64,000 nucleotides of DNA, taken from the NCBI RefSeq assembly GCF_014698115.1, contig NZ_JACJSJ010000025.1, positions 29,842 through 93,841 on the forward strand, written 5' to 3'. The notes below the pieces were generated by a model. The model worked only from the letters and a program-made list of their open reading frames with translations, made no database searches and was not told the DNA's origin. The translations under genes were made by a program, and so were the position numbers. Shown here piece by piece: positions 35,055 to 44,308 of the stretch. Positions within the stretch are counted from its first letter, which is position 1; each line of letters begins with the position of its first letter. This DNA is from Nostoc sp. FACHB-973 (GTDB lineage Bacteria; Cyanobacteriota; Cyanobacteriia; Cyanobacteriales; Nostocaceae).

Positions 35055-35177
35055 AAACCTCTTGCATAAATCAAAAATAAAGAACCCCACTCCGCATTTG
35101 AGTAAAGCAAACGCTCCCCTCCCCTTACCAAGGGGAGGGGTTGGGGGTGGGGTGTTAGGTAGTTTTGCAAGAGGTCT
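35055..35177. repeat. MITE-like element with AGACCTCTTGCA ends, copy 1
   Basis: AAACCTCTTGCA at 35055-35066 and TGCAAGAGGTCT at 35166-35177 are near-perfect inverted ends. Between them lies an inverted G-rich/C-rich core (CTCCCCTCCCCTTACC / GGGGAGGGG). A second copy is at 48634-48756. It separates the TPS exoprotein gene from the TPR-CHAT gene. Confidence 0.85.
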
Positions 35178-35244
35178 AGTCAATTCAATCTCTCAAACTC
35201 TTATTCTCTGCGTCTCTGTGTGATACAAATTTATAGCTAAAAAC

Positions 35245-37812
35245 ATGAAATTATTAAAACATTTTTTAATCGCACTATTGACAGCATCAATCTGTATATT
35301 TCTCTCTCCCGTTTTTGCCATCAATGTTCCCGAAAATCCCCAAGCACAAAATCTTTATCAAGCAGGAAAATATGCTGAGGCCGTCAATATTTTAAAACAA
35401 TCAATAGCCAGGTTTCAAAGCAATAGCGATAAACTCAATGAAGCTATGGCATTGAGTAACCTATCCTTAGCCTATCAACAATTAGGACAATGGTCAGAAG
35501 CAGAAACAACTATTACCCAAAGTCTCAATTTATTATCAAAAATTAACACTTCTGAAAGTTCACAAATCTATGCTCAAGCTCTAGATGTCCAAGGGCGGCT
35601 ACAGTTATCCCAAGGAAATATAGAAGCAGCCCTTAACAGTTGGCAAGCAGCAGCTAAGATTTATCAACAATTAAAGGATGATGAATCTTTAACTCGCAAT
35701 CAAATTAATCAAGCCCAAGCTATGCAAACTTTGGGGTTGTATCTCCAAGCTGATAAAACATTAATTTCCGTTGCCGAAAGCTTGAGCAAATTACCAGATT
35801 CCACCGTGAAAGCTACAGGATTCCTCAGTCTGGGAAATATCCGCCGCTTAGTCGGTGACTTTGAGAAATCTCAGAAATTTTTAAAGGAAGGTTTAGAAGT
35901 TGCTGAACGAGTACAATCCGAACAAATTAAAAGTGATATTTTACTAAGTTTAGGTAATACATTCCGTAGCCAGAGAAATATTCAAATTAATTTAGACAAT
36001 AAAGAGAATCAAGAGGATACAAAAAAACATACAGAAGACGCAATTAAATATTATCAACAAGCGACAAATCAATCAGCAACCCCAACTACCAGAATTAATG
36101 CCCAATTAAATTTACTCAGTCTCTTCATAGAAGAAAAGAATTGGGACAAAGTATCAACCTTATTACCCCAAATTAAATCTCAGCTTGCAGATTTACCTGT
36201 AAGTCGAACATCTGTATACGCCAAGATTAACTTTGCTCAAAGTCTGATTAAGTATGCAGATAATAAATCTTCAACCCTTCAACCTGCTGCCGAGATACTG
36301 ACACAAGCAGTTCAACAAGCACAAAGCCTCAAAGATCAGCGAGCTGAATCCTATGCACTGGGCACTATGGGGGAACTATACCAGAAAACGGGAGATTTTG
36401 TACAAGCTGAGAAATTAATTCAGCAAGCTTTGTCAATCGCCCAAAGTATTAATGCTCGAGATATTGCCTATCAATGGTTATGGCATCTTGGAGGTATTCT
36501 AGAAAAACAGGGAGATGGGAAAAGTGCGATCGCAGCTTATGAGCAAGCATGGAAAATCCTGACAGATCTCCGTACCGACTTAGTAGCAATGAATCAAAAT
36601 ACCCAGTTTTCCTTCCGCGAGAATGTAGAACCTGTGTATCGAGACTTCGTTGATTTATTATTGAGAGATACTAATTCTCAAAAAAATCTTACACGTGCTC
36701 GTGAAGTTATAGAATCTCTGCAAATAGCTGAAATTGATAACTTTTTACGTTCAGCTTGCTCACGCTCCACAACAGCCATTGACAAATTAGTTGAAACCGA
36801 TAATTCCACCGCAGTCATCTATCCAATTATTTTAGATCAGCGCTTAGAAGTTATTGTTAAATTACCTGGCACAGAAATTCGACACTACACAACTGCTATC
36901 CCCCAGAAGGAAGTTGAAGACACTGTAAATAAATTAAAAGATAGTCTAATTTTTATTTCTCAAAATATTCAAATTACTGATTTTTCTGGGAAAATTTATG
37001 ACTGGTTAATTCGACCTATTGCCACCGAATTAGATAAAAATCAGATAAAAACCCTAGTTTTTGTCTTAGATGGACCTTTGCGAAATATCCCCATGTCAGT
37101 CCTTTATGACAAAGAACAGCACAAATATTTGATTCAAAAGTATGCTTTAGCTTTAGCTACTGGGTTAGAATTAGTCGAACCAAAACCCTTAAAAAATGTA
37201 AAACTAAATGCCTTACTTGGGGGAGTCGGAGCAGAAAATCCAGTCGCTGGTACAATTTTTACCCCACTAGAAAATGTGAAAGGCGAATTAGAAGAAATTC
37301 GCACCCAAATACCGCAGAGTCAAGAACTTTTTAATGAAAAATTAACTAAAACCAACTTAGAGCAGCAAGTAAAATCTCATCCTTTTTCAGTAGTTCATCT
37401 AGCAACTCATGGACAGTTTAGTTCTAATCCCGAACAAACTTATATTGTCATCTGGAACGATCTACTCAAAATTAACGAGCTAGATAATTTATTAAGAACT
37501 AGAGATAATACTAAGCCAGAGAGTATAGAATTACTTGTACTTAGCGCCTGTAAAACTGCTAAAGGTGATAAACAAGCTGCTTTAGGATTAGCTGGAATTG
37601 CAGTTAAATCTGGGGCACGTAGTACTCTAGCATCACTTTGGGTAGCAGATGATTCATCGGCTCGACAATTAATCAGTGAATTTTACAAACAGTTAAATAA
37701 AGGAGTAACTAAAGCCGAAGCATTACAACGCGCCCAACTCAGCCTTTTTGCTCAAGAAAAAGATAATCCATATATCTGGGCACCATATGTTCTCATAGGT
37801 AATTGGTTATAA
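35245..37812 (+). CDS. Exported TPR-CHAT protease
   Basis: A signal peptide (MKLLKHFLIALLTASICIFL, cut near VFA) leads an 855-residue protein. Residues about 35-460 hold TPR repeats (AQNLYQAGKYAEAVNIL, ALSNLSLAYQQLGQWSEAET, GTMGELYQKTGDFVQAEKL, AIAAYEQAWKIL). The C-terminal third is a CHAT caspase-like domain with an intact dyad, His722 in LATHGQF and Cys769 in LSACKTA, and the usual end GARSTLASLW and PYIWAPYVLIGNW. Such proteins are common in cyanobacteria; HetF is a distant relative. The TPRs probably bind a partner that controls cleavage. With its signal peptide it should act in the periplasm, unlike the CHAT-CHASE2 protein upstream. Confidence 0.93.
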   Translation: MKLLKHFLIALLTASICIFLSPVFAINVPENPQAQNLYQAGKYAEAVNILKQSIARFQSNSDKLNEAMALSNLSLAYQQLGQWSEAETTITQSLNLLSKINTSESSQIYAQALDVQGRLQLSQGNIEAALNSWQAAAKIYQQLKDDESLTRNQINQAQAMQTLGLYLQADKTLISVAESLSKLPDSTVKATGFLSLGNIRRLVGDFEKSQKFLKEGLEVAERVQSEQIKSDILLSLGNTFRSQRNIQINLDNKENQEDTKKHTEDAIKYYQQATNQSATPTTRINAQLNLLSLFIEEKNWDKVSTLLPQIKSQLADLPVSRTSVYAKINFAQSLIKYADNKSSTLQPAAEILTQAVQQAQSLKDQRAESYALGTMGELYQKTGDFVQAEKLIQQALSIAQSINARDIAYQWLWHLGGILEKQGDGKSAIAAYEQAWKILTDLRTDLVAMNQNTQFSFRENVEPVYRDFVDLLLRDTNSQKNLTRAREVIESLQIAEIDNFLRSACSRSTTAIDKLVETDNSTAVIYPIILDQRLEVIVKLPGTEIRHYTTAIPQKEVEDTVNKLKDSLIFISQNIQITDFSGKIYDWLIRPIATELDKNQIKTLVFVLDGPLRNIPMSVLYDKEQHKYLIQKYALALATGLELVEPKPLKNVKLNALLGGVGAENPVAGTIFTPLENVKGELEEIRTQIPQSQELFNEKLTKTNLEQQVKSHPFSVVHLATHGQFSSNPEQTYIVIWNDLLKINELDNLLRTRDNTKPESIELLVLSACKTAKGDKQAALGLAGIAVKSGARSTLASLWVADDSSARQLISEFYKQLNKGVTKAEALQRAQLSLFAQEKDNPYIWAPYVLIGNWL

Positions 37813-37909
37813 AATTTACTCGGAAATATTTTCTTGAAGTGTGTGTGCATGGAAATCTGTATTCATCCCGATACATATACAGAACCAAAAAGCACTTCTT
37901 CAGGAAACT

Positions 37910-38332
37910 ATGATTGATAAAACCACATTTAAAACAGCACTACCTCAACCCAAATACTGGATACTTGGCCTTGTATCTACCGCTATAGTTCTCACGCCTA
38001 CCGTTGCATTTGCTAATCGTTGGGTAGATAGCTTGCGCGCGCAACTCATACGAACAGCTGTTGCTCTAGACTTGGGTGGTAACTACGAACTAACACACGA
38101 CCCTTTCGTTGATCAACTCAGTAGAAATCAAAGCAATTATATAACAATAAATCTGCGTAGAGGTATAGATTACGGAATTCTAGAAGTATGTGACCAAGAT
38201 TGCCGAGATATCGACTTAAAACTTTATGACGAAGACGGAAATCTCATAGACTCTGATATTAATTCTGATGACAAACCTGCCGTCAGAGTCAGACCACGTT
38301 GGAGCGCTCAATTTAAGTTAAGATTAAAGTAA
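37910..38332 (+). CDS. Small exported protein, pre-peptidase-C-like
   Basis: From ATG 37910 the product has 140 residues with a signal peptide (YWILGLVSTAIVLTPTVAFA). AGGA at 37902 supports this start; an upstream ATG or GTG at 37841 would hide the signal. The mature part contains ILEVCDQDCRDIDLKLYDEDGNLIDSD, which looks like the beta-sandwich of bacterial pre-peptidase C-terminal domains. It stops soon after, so the C-terminus may be shortened. It lies 98 bases after the TPR-CHAT protease gene on the same strand. Function unknown; from its position it may be a secreted partner or substrate. Confidence 0.6.
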   Translation: MIDKTTFKTALPQPKYWILGLVSTAIVLTPTVAFANRWVDSLRAQLIRTAVALDLGGNYELTHDPFVDQLSRNQSNYITINLRRGIDYGILEVCDQDCRDIDLKLYDEDGNLIDSDINSDDKPAVRVRPRWSAQFKLRLK

Positions 38333-38412
38333 CTATGGCCAGATGTAGAGCAAATTATTGCTACTACGGTATTGGAGCCTTCGGCAGATAGTAAACTGTA
38401 TTTTTATTGAAC

Positions 38413-38720
38413 AGAATTCAGAACTCAGGAGTCAGAATTCAGTATGAATTGGAGTCCGACTGGGTAATGAATATTGGTTTAAAACCTCGCCCCTTGTGGG
38501 CGAAACTAGGATTAAATTTTTTTCAAAAGTTAAAACTCTATCCCTTCCCTACGGGACGCTGCGCGTAGCTTGCTTCCCTGTAAGGGTACATGGGTAGAGT
38601 ATTCTGAATTCTGAATTCTGAATTCTGACTCCTATTTATAGCACTTCTTATTTAGATGCAACATACCACAATACAAGGTAGGGGCACAGCATTGCTGTGC
38701 CCTTTTTGCCATTCAGCTAC
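38413..38720. repeat. Inverted ATTCTGA arrays and GGGCACAGC palindrome
   Basis: The 488-base gap 38333-38820 holds no gene. CAGAATTCAG units at 38413-38443 and complementary ATTCTGA units at 38600-38636 form inverted arrays. A palindrome GGGGCACAGCATTGCTGTGCC lies near 38682. About 100 bases remain before the COP23 gene and probably carry its promoter. Confidence 0.75.
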
Positions 38721-38820
38721 TTACCAAAATAATTTACCAACAAAATTATTCAAATTTTCGTGCATGGTTTTTTCAACCTAACCCGATAAAGAACTAGTAG
38801 CGTAATCAGGTAATTCTGAA

Positions 38821-39483
38821 ATGGAACTTTACAACCAGCAAACTGTAGTTTGTCCCTTACAGACATTCAAAAACCTACTGATTAATATAACCTTGAAATC
38901 AAGAGCAAAAGTATTTGGTATCACTGTATTTACTACTTTTGCGACGATTATCTGTGGTAATCAACCAAGTCTAGCCCAAGATAGCACCTTTTTCTGTGGC
39001 AACAATACACAAGGAATACCAACTACTTATGCTCGTACTCAACGTGGTAATGTCCCAGTAATTCGTTGGGTTTCCTGGGACTTTGCGGCTTCTGGTTATA
39101 ATCCACAGCAACGTTGTCAGGAAGTAACTGGACGTTTTCAAACCTATAAAAATAATGGCACTCTGAATTACATCACCACAGGTATCATGAATCGCCAATC
39201 TGTAGTTTGTGTCAGCGATACAAAAGGTGGCGGTTGTCAAGGTTTGTTATTTACTCTCAAACCAGGTGCAAATGCTAGTCGTGTTCTACAACAATTATTT
39301 AACATTGGTGATGGCACAGCTACTGGTCCTGTATACGAAAGTTCTAGAGTGCCAAGCTATTCTCAAACTGAAACTACTTCTATTGATGTCAATCAGTTTT
39401 TGAGTAATAGCCCTGTAGAATCGACATCTGATGCTACCCCTATTACTCAACCTGAAATCACATCTCCGGCAAAAATTTGGTAG
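38821..39483 (+). CDS. COP23 domain exported protein
   Basis: Matches the COP23 family, named after a circadian-oscillating 23-kDa membrane-associated protein of a unicellular cyanobacterium. The 220 residues have a leader region with a hydrophobic stretch (VFGITVFTTFATIICGNQPSLAQ). The COP23 domain then runs from TFFCGNN to VLQQLFNIG, with WVSWDF, RCQEVTGRFQ, YITTGIMNRQSVVCV and GGCQGLLFTL. Four cysteines in the domain could form disulfides. The C-terminal 50 residues are polar and low in order. Biochemical function is unknown. It begins a run with two trypsin-like protease genes, the first only 29 bases downstream. Confidence 0.85.
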   Translation: MELYNQQTVVCPLQTFKNLLINITLKSRAKVFGITVFTTFATIICGNQPSLAQDSTFFCGNNTQGIPTTYARTQRGNVPVIRWVSWDFAASGYNPQQRCQEVTGRFQTYKNNGTLNYITTGIMNRQSVVCVSDTKGGGCQGLLFTLKPGANASRVLQQLFNIGDGTATGPVYESSRVPSYSQTETTSIDVNQFLSNSPVESTSDATPITQPEITSPAKIW

Positions 39484-39511
39484 TCATGCAGATATCAGCC
39501 CTTGATTACAC

Positions 39512-40291
39512 ATGAACAGGAGTTCGTTAATACTGACAGTCTGTCTTGGCATTTATTTAGTTTATTTGCCTTTGCAGATATTAGCTGAAAATACTTCTTT
39601 GACGGTAGTTAACTCCTGTGTTGCATCTAAACTCTCAACAGTGCAATTGCATTCCTATGCCAAATCAATTACCGTCAAAGTTTTCTCAGGAGACACTTGG
39701 GGTTCTGGGATTTTAATCCACAAACAAGGACAAGATTATGGAGTTTTAACTAACGACCATGTATTAATCCCAGGACAAGGAAAATTATATCGTATCCAAA
39801 CACCCGATGGTCGTATTTACACTGCTGTTGTTGTGGAAGCGGCTAAATTTGAGGGACAAGATTTAGCTTTGCTAAAGTTTTTCAGCCCAAATAAAAAATA
39901 TCAAGTGGCATCGTTGCAGAAAGCTGCAAAATTATCAGAAAACACTGAAGTTTTTGCAGCTGGCTTTCCTTTAGATTCAACAAATTTTTTGTTTACCCAA
40001 GGACAAATAAAACTGTTATTAAATCAACCACTAAAGGGAGGCTTCCAAATTGGATATAGCAATGAGATTCAAAAAGGCATGAGTGGTGGACCAGTTCTCA
40101 ATCGTCAGGGACAAGTCATAGCTATTAATGGTAGACATTCTTATCCTTTGTGGGGTAATCCTTACGTCTTTGAAAATGGTGAGATACCAAGTGCAGCTAT
40201 ACAAAAACAAATGATGAAACTAAGTTGGGCTGTGCCAATACAAACTTTTATCAAAATGGCGCCAAAGTCAATTTTAGTCCCAGGTTGTTAA
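39512..40291 (+). CDS. Exported trypsin-like serine protease 1
   Basis: Chymotrypsin-fold protease of 259 residues with a signal peptide (SLILTVCLGIYLVYLPLQILA). The catalytic triad is visible: His in LTNDHVL, Asp in QDLALLKF and Ser in GMSGGPV. WGSGILI is the usual strand before the His. No PDZ domain follows, so it is unlike DegP. It starts 29 bases after the COP23 stop and precedes a paralogue, probably in one transcript. Pairing with COP23 suggests a joint envelope role, which is inferred. The substrate is unknown. Confidence 0.87.
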   Translation: MNRSSLILTVCLGIYLVYLPLQILAENTSLTVVNSCVASKLSTVQLHSYAKSITVKVFSGDTWGSGILIHKQGQDYGVLTNDHVLIPGQGKLYRIQTPDGRIYTAVVVEAAKFEGQDLALLKFFSPNKKYQVASLQKAAKLSENTEVFAAGFPLDSTNFLFTQGQIKLLLNQPLKGGFQIGYSNEIQKGMSGGPVLNRQGQVIAINGRHSYPLWGNPYVFENGEIPSAAIQKQMMKLSWAVPIQTFIKMAPKSILVPGC

Positions 40292-40416
40292 TCAAAGATA
40301 CACGTAGTCACCCATTTCTAGTTTTGCTGGTCAGTGCCCATCCTACAGTACTTGGGTTTAACTGTTTTTTCAATCAATCGATTGCTGATTTTTTAGTATT
40401 TTTTGGAGTGGAAATT

Positions 40417-41337
40417 ATGAGATACCAAGATAATCTTGCAGCTATTTTGGCTGGTACAGCACTTGTTAGCGCTCTTGTTGTTATGCAACCAGTAGCTGCT
40501 TTTGCCATGACTGGAGAAGAAATTAACAATGTAGCGCGTGAAGTTACAGTTTTAGTTAAAGGCAATCAAGGACATGGTTCTGGAGTAATTATTGCTAACA
40601 ACAATAATACTTATTATGTTCTTACTGCTTACCATGTTGTTGCACCACAAGATAATTACAATATTGTCACTTTTGACAAGAAACCCTATCAACTGACTAA
40701 AACCACTCGTTTACCAGGTGTTGATATGGCTGTTGTAGAGTTTAGTAGTAATGAGAATTACAAAGTAGCTCAAATTGCCAATTCTAAACAAGCTGTTGTT
40801 GGAAAATCGGTTTTTATTTCTGGATGGCCTGCACCTGGAAGTACTAAACAACTTGTTCGCCAATTTACATCAGGGCAAATATCAGGTTTATTAGAGCAAC
40901 CAATAGAAGGCTACCAAATGATTTACACTAATGTCACTCGTAAGGGAATGAGTGGAGGCCCCGTATTTGATGCTGGTGGTCGTTTAGTTGGTGTTCATGG
41001 ATTAGGAGATACAGAAGACCCAGATTTTTTAACAAGACAAGGACTAAATCAAGATACTGCTCAAAGCATTGCTAGCTTAATTAAGCCTGGTTTTAATTAT
41101 GCAATTCCGATCAATACTTTTTTGAGCTTAGCACCTCAACAAGGATTAATTTTGTCATTGAAAATAGATTCTCAATCTGCACCAGATAGCGCAGTAGCGT
41201 ATACTCCTCCCGCACAAACCGATAAGCGTGATGTGATTGATGATGTTAATAGCGTTATAGGTCAAGTAAGGGACATGGGAAACACAATCAACGATGGAAA
41301 AAGAGCGATAACCGACTTTTTCAGAATTTTTCGCTGA
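40417..41337 (+). CDS. Exported trypsin-like serine protease 2
   Basis: Paralogue of the preceding protease. The frame opens at 40225 inside the upstream gene, but ATG 40417 is preferred because TTGGAG precedes it and a clear signal peptide follows (LAAILAGTALVSALVVMQPV, cut after AFA). This gives 306 residues. The triad is intact: His in LTAYHVV, Asp in GVDMAVVEF and Ser in GMSGGPV. The last 50 residues after the protease domain form a Ser/Ala/Pro linker and a helix (DVIDDVNSVIGQVRDMGNT). Two adjacent copies imply a past duplication and later divergence. Confidence 0.86.
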   Translation: MRYQDNLAAILAGTALVSALVVMQPVAAFAMTGEEINNVAREVTVLVKGNQGHGSGVIIANNNNTYYVLTAYHVVAPQDNYNIVTFDKKPYQLTKTTRLPGVDMAVVEFSSNENYKVAQIANSKQAVVGKSVFISGWPAPGSTKQLVRQFTSGQISGLLEQPIEGYQMIYTNVTRKGMSGGPVFDAGGRLVGVHGLGDTEDPDFLTRQGLNQDTAQSIASLIKPGFNYAIPINTFLSLAPQQGLILSLKIDSQSAPDSAVAYTPPAQTDKRDVIDDVNSVIGQVRDMGNTINDGKRAITDFFRIFR

Positions 41338-41370
41338 TATAGGAATCCGGTTTGATTTCTGAAAAGATAC

Positions 41371-41505
41371 GTAGTGGCGTGGCAAGGCTAAAATATTGCA
41401 TTAGCTTTTCTCTTGTGGGATGGGCGTCTCGCCCGTCCAGTGCGGGCAAGATGCCCACACCACAAGAAAATTTTTTGCAATATTTTAGTCTTGACACTCC
41501 ACTAC
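41371..41505. repeat. MITE-like element with 30-bp inverted ends
   Basis: GTAGTGGCGTGGCAAGGCTA and ten further bases at 41371-41400 return inverted at 41476-41505 with about 27 of 30 positions identical. The 75-base centre has a hairpin (GGGCGTCTCGCCC). No gene is present. The element lies between the second protease and the lectin-like protein. Confidence 0.85.
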
Positions 41506-41659
41506 AAAAGTTTCTTTTGCGTGAGGGTGCATGATTTTTCATACCTTACCCGATAGAGAAGTAGAAGGGTAAAAATCACGTATTCAATTAGCGTTTGATA
41601 CTGCAAAAGAGAATCCAGTGGTAAATACCCTTTGTTCATCATCTATCTAGGATTGGTAT

Positions 41660-44308
41660 ATGCCGGATTTAACAACAAAGAAAATCGTCACTTTTGGTAA
41701 TAGCATTTATTTATTATCTGCTCCAGGTACATGGAATGCTGCTCAAGTAGAAGCCCAAAGTTTTGGTGGCAATCTCGTTACTATTAACGATGTCAAAGAA
41801 CAAACTTTCTTGGCAGGATTATTTGCCAATCAAAATCCCTGGATTGGTCTTTCTGATGCTGGTAAAGAAGGAACATTTACCTGGATTGGTGAACAAGGTG
41901 CTTATCAAAATTGGACACCAGGACTGCCAACTACTGACCAAGTTCGGGACTTCGTTTATTTGGGCAGTTCTGGATGGAATCATGATGTTCAATATGCCAA
42001 TCGCACAGGAATTATTGAAATCAAAAACCCCAATACGCCAATTTTGGTCATTGAAGATTTGGGAATTATTGAACCTGCAAGCGGTATTAAACAAGTTCAA
42101 TTCCAAGTCAAATTATTTGGAACTAGCAGCCAACAAATTAAAGTCAACTATGCCACTGTCCCAAATACTGCTTTAGCTGGAATCAATTACTTGAACACCA
42201 GTGGTACCCTCACCTTTAACCCTGGAGAAACAAAAAAACTCATCACTGTCAATATCCGTAATGATGGCGAAGCCATCACTGGCAAAGAATTTTTTGTCAA
42301 TCTCAGTTCGCCAACTAATGCAATATTAGGAGACAATCAAGCATTAGCCACAATTTATGAAGCCAGCGATGCAATTACCTTTGGTGGTAGTACCTATTTG
42401 TTATCAAAAGCAGGCAGTTGGGGTCAAGCACAAGTAGAAGCCCAAAGTTTTGGTGGTAATCTCGTCACCATTAATAATGCCGCAGAACAAACTTTTTTAG
42501 CTGGAAAGTATGCTAGTCAAAATCCCTGGATTGGTCTTTCTGATGCTGGTCAAGAACGAACATTTACCTGGATTGGTGAGCAAAGTGCTTATCAAAATTG
42601 GACACCAGGACTGCCAACTACTGACCAAGTTCGGGACTTCGTTTATTTAGGTAGTTCTGGATGGAATCATGATGTTCAATATGCCAATCACAGGGGCATT
42701 ATTGAAATTCCCACTGCTTTATCTGTTCCGATTCCCGATATGACTGCCAGAAGAATTTACACTTTTGGAGATAGTATTTATCTAACTTCTGTCGCAGGTA
42801 GTTGGGGAACTGCTCAAGTGGAAGCCCAAAGTTTTCGCGGCAATCTTGTCACTATTAATGATGTCAAAGAACAAACTTTCTTGGCAGGATTATTTGCGAA
42901 TCAAAATCCCTGGATTGGTCTTTCTGATGCTGGCAAAGAAGGAACATTTACCTGGATTGGTGAACAAGGTGCTTATCAAAATTGGACACCAGGGCTACCA
43001 ACTACTGACCAAGTTCGGGACTTCGTTTATTTGGGCAGTTCTGGATGGAATCATGATGTTCAATACGCCAATCGCACTGGCATTATTGAAATCAAAAACC
43101 CCAGCACGCCAATTTTGATAATTGAAGATTTGGGAATTATTGAATCTGTCAATGGAACGAAAGAAGCTGTTTTTATCGTCCGCCGCTATGGTAGCAACAG
43201 TGGTAGTGCAACTGTGAATTACAGCACATCTAATAATACAGCAGTTGCTGAGAGTGATTATAAAGCTACTAGTGGTACGCTGACTTTTGCTCCTGGACAG
43301 AGTGTACAAACGATCGCCGTAACAATTCTTAAGGATACTGACACCATTACCAAAGAAAGCTTTTTTGTCAATCTCAGTTCCCCAACTAATGCCATCTTAG
43401 GAGACAACCAAGCGTTGGCCACCATTTATGAAACCAGCGACGCAGTTACCTTTGGTGGTAGCACCTATTTGTTATCAAAAGCAGGCAGTTGGGGTCAAGC
43501 CCAAGCAGAAGCCCAAAGTTTTGGCGGTAATCTCGTCACCATTAATAATGCAGCAGAACAAACTTTTTTAACCGGAAAGTATGCTGGTCAAAATCCCTGG
43601 ATTGGTCTTTCTGATGCTGGTCAAGAACGAACATTTACCTGGATTGGTGAGCAAAGTGCTTATCAAAATTGGACACCAGGACTGCCAACTACTGACCAAG
43701 TTCGGGACTTCGTTTATTTGGGTAGTTCTGGATGGAATCATGATGTTCAAAATGCTAATCGCACTGGCATTATTGAGATTGCCAACACTGTTAATTTAGT
43801 TGGCAGCACTGGTGATGATTTCCTCTATGGCAACGAGGGAAATGATACTCTTGATGGCGGTTCTGGTAATGACAACCTGATTGGTAAGGCTGGAAACGAT
43901 AACTTGATTGGTGGCGCCGGGAATGACAACCTGATTGGTAACGGTGGCAACGATATTCTGTTAGGAGGGCTAGGCAACGATATTCTGACTGGTGGTAGTG
44001 GCGCAGATCGGTTTACTTTTAATTCTCGGAATGAAGGTATCGACACGATCGCTGATTTTAGCGTGGTTGATGATGCGATCGCACTTTCTGCATCCGGTTT
44101 TGGAGGCAATCTAGTTCAAGGCACCCTGCCATCAGGGCAGTTTGTTATGGGAACAGCAGCCACAACCGCTACCCATCGATTTATCTATAACAATACCAAC
44201 GGCGCACTATTCTTTGACCAAGATGGCATCGGTGGAACAGCACAACTACAAATAGCAACTCTCAGTACTAAACCAGCTATGACTAATGCTGATATTTTAG
44301 TCAGCTAA
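41660..44308 (+). CDS. C-type lectin / Calx-beta / RTX secreted protein
   Basis: Modular protein of 882 residues without a signal peptide. Order: C-type lectin-like domain (about 8-122), Calx-beta (130-235), lectin (240-350), lectin (361-480), Calx-beta (485-590), lectin (595-708), RTX calcium-binding nonapeptides (715-775, GGAGNDNLIG type) and a serralysin-like end. Lectin domains show PWIGLSDAG, FTWIGEQ and GWNHDV, a WND-like calcium motif. The RTX part implies export by a type I system and folding in external calcium; no transporter genes are in the window. It probably binds surface glycans. Residues repeat with a period of 357, from a DNA duplication. Confidence 0.9.
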   Translation: MPDLTTKKIVTFGNSIYLLSAPGTWNAAQVEAQSFGGNLVTINDVKEQTFLAGLFANQNPWIGLSDAGKEGTFTWIGEQGAYQNWTPGLPTTDQVRDFVYLGSSGWNHDVQYANRTGIIEIKNPNTPILVIEDLGIIEPASGIKQVQFQVKLFGTSSQQIKVNYATVPNTALAGINYLNTSGTLTFNPGETKKLITVNIRNDGEAITGKEFFVNLSSPTNAILGDNQALATIYEASDAITFGGSTYLLSKAGSWGQAQVEAQSFGGNLVTINNAAEQTFLAGKYASQNPWIGLSDAGQERTFTWIGEQSAYQNWTPGLPTTDQVRDFVYLGSSGWNHDVQYANHRGIIEIPTALSVPIPDMTARRIYTFGDSIYLTSVAGSWGTAQVEAQSFRGNLVTINDVKEQTFLAGLFANQNPWIGLSDAGKEGTFTWIGEQGAYQNWTPGLPTTDQVRDFVYLGSSGWNHDVQYANRTGIIEIKNPSTPILIIEDLGIIESVNGTKEAVFIVRRYGSNSGSATVNYSTSNNTAVAESDYKATSGTLTFAPGQSVQTIAVTILKDTDTITKESFFVNLSSPTNAILGDNQALATIYETSDAVTFGGSTYLLSKAGSWGQAQAEAQSFGGNLVTINNAAEQTFLTGKYAGQNPWIGLSDAGQERTFTWIGEQSAYQNWTPGLPTTDQVRDFVYLGSSGWNHDVQNANRTGIIEIANTVNLVGSTGDDFLYGNEGNDTLDGGSGNDNLIGKAGNDNLIGGAGNDNLIGNGGNDILLGGLGNDILTGGSGADRFTFNSRNEGIDTIADFSVVDDAIALSASGFGGNLVQGTLPSGQFVMGTAATTATHRFIYNNTNGALFFDQDGIGGTAQLQIATLSTKPAMTNADILVS
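41680..43821 (+). repeat. 1071-bp direct duplication inside the lectin/Calx-beta gene
   Basis: The string CAAACTTTCTTGGCAGGATT starts at 41801 and again at 42872, and CAAACTTTTTTA starts at 42488 and at 43559. Both pairs are 1071 bases apart, exactly 357 codons. One unit is lectin, Calx-beta, lectin. Lectin copies are almost identical in DNA, the Calx-beta copies clearly diverged, so the lectin parts may be kept alike by gene conversion. Confidence 0.9.

Noticed and set aside
28108..41337. Bacterial gasdermin defence operon (CHAT or trypsin-like protease plus gasdermin)
   Set aside because: Proteases are present, but no small pore-forming gasdermin-like gene lies beside them, and the proteases carry export signals.
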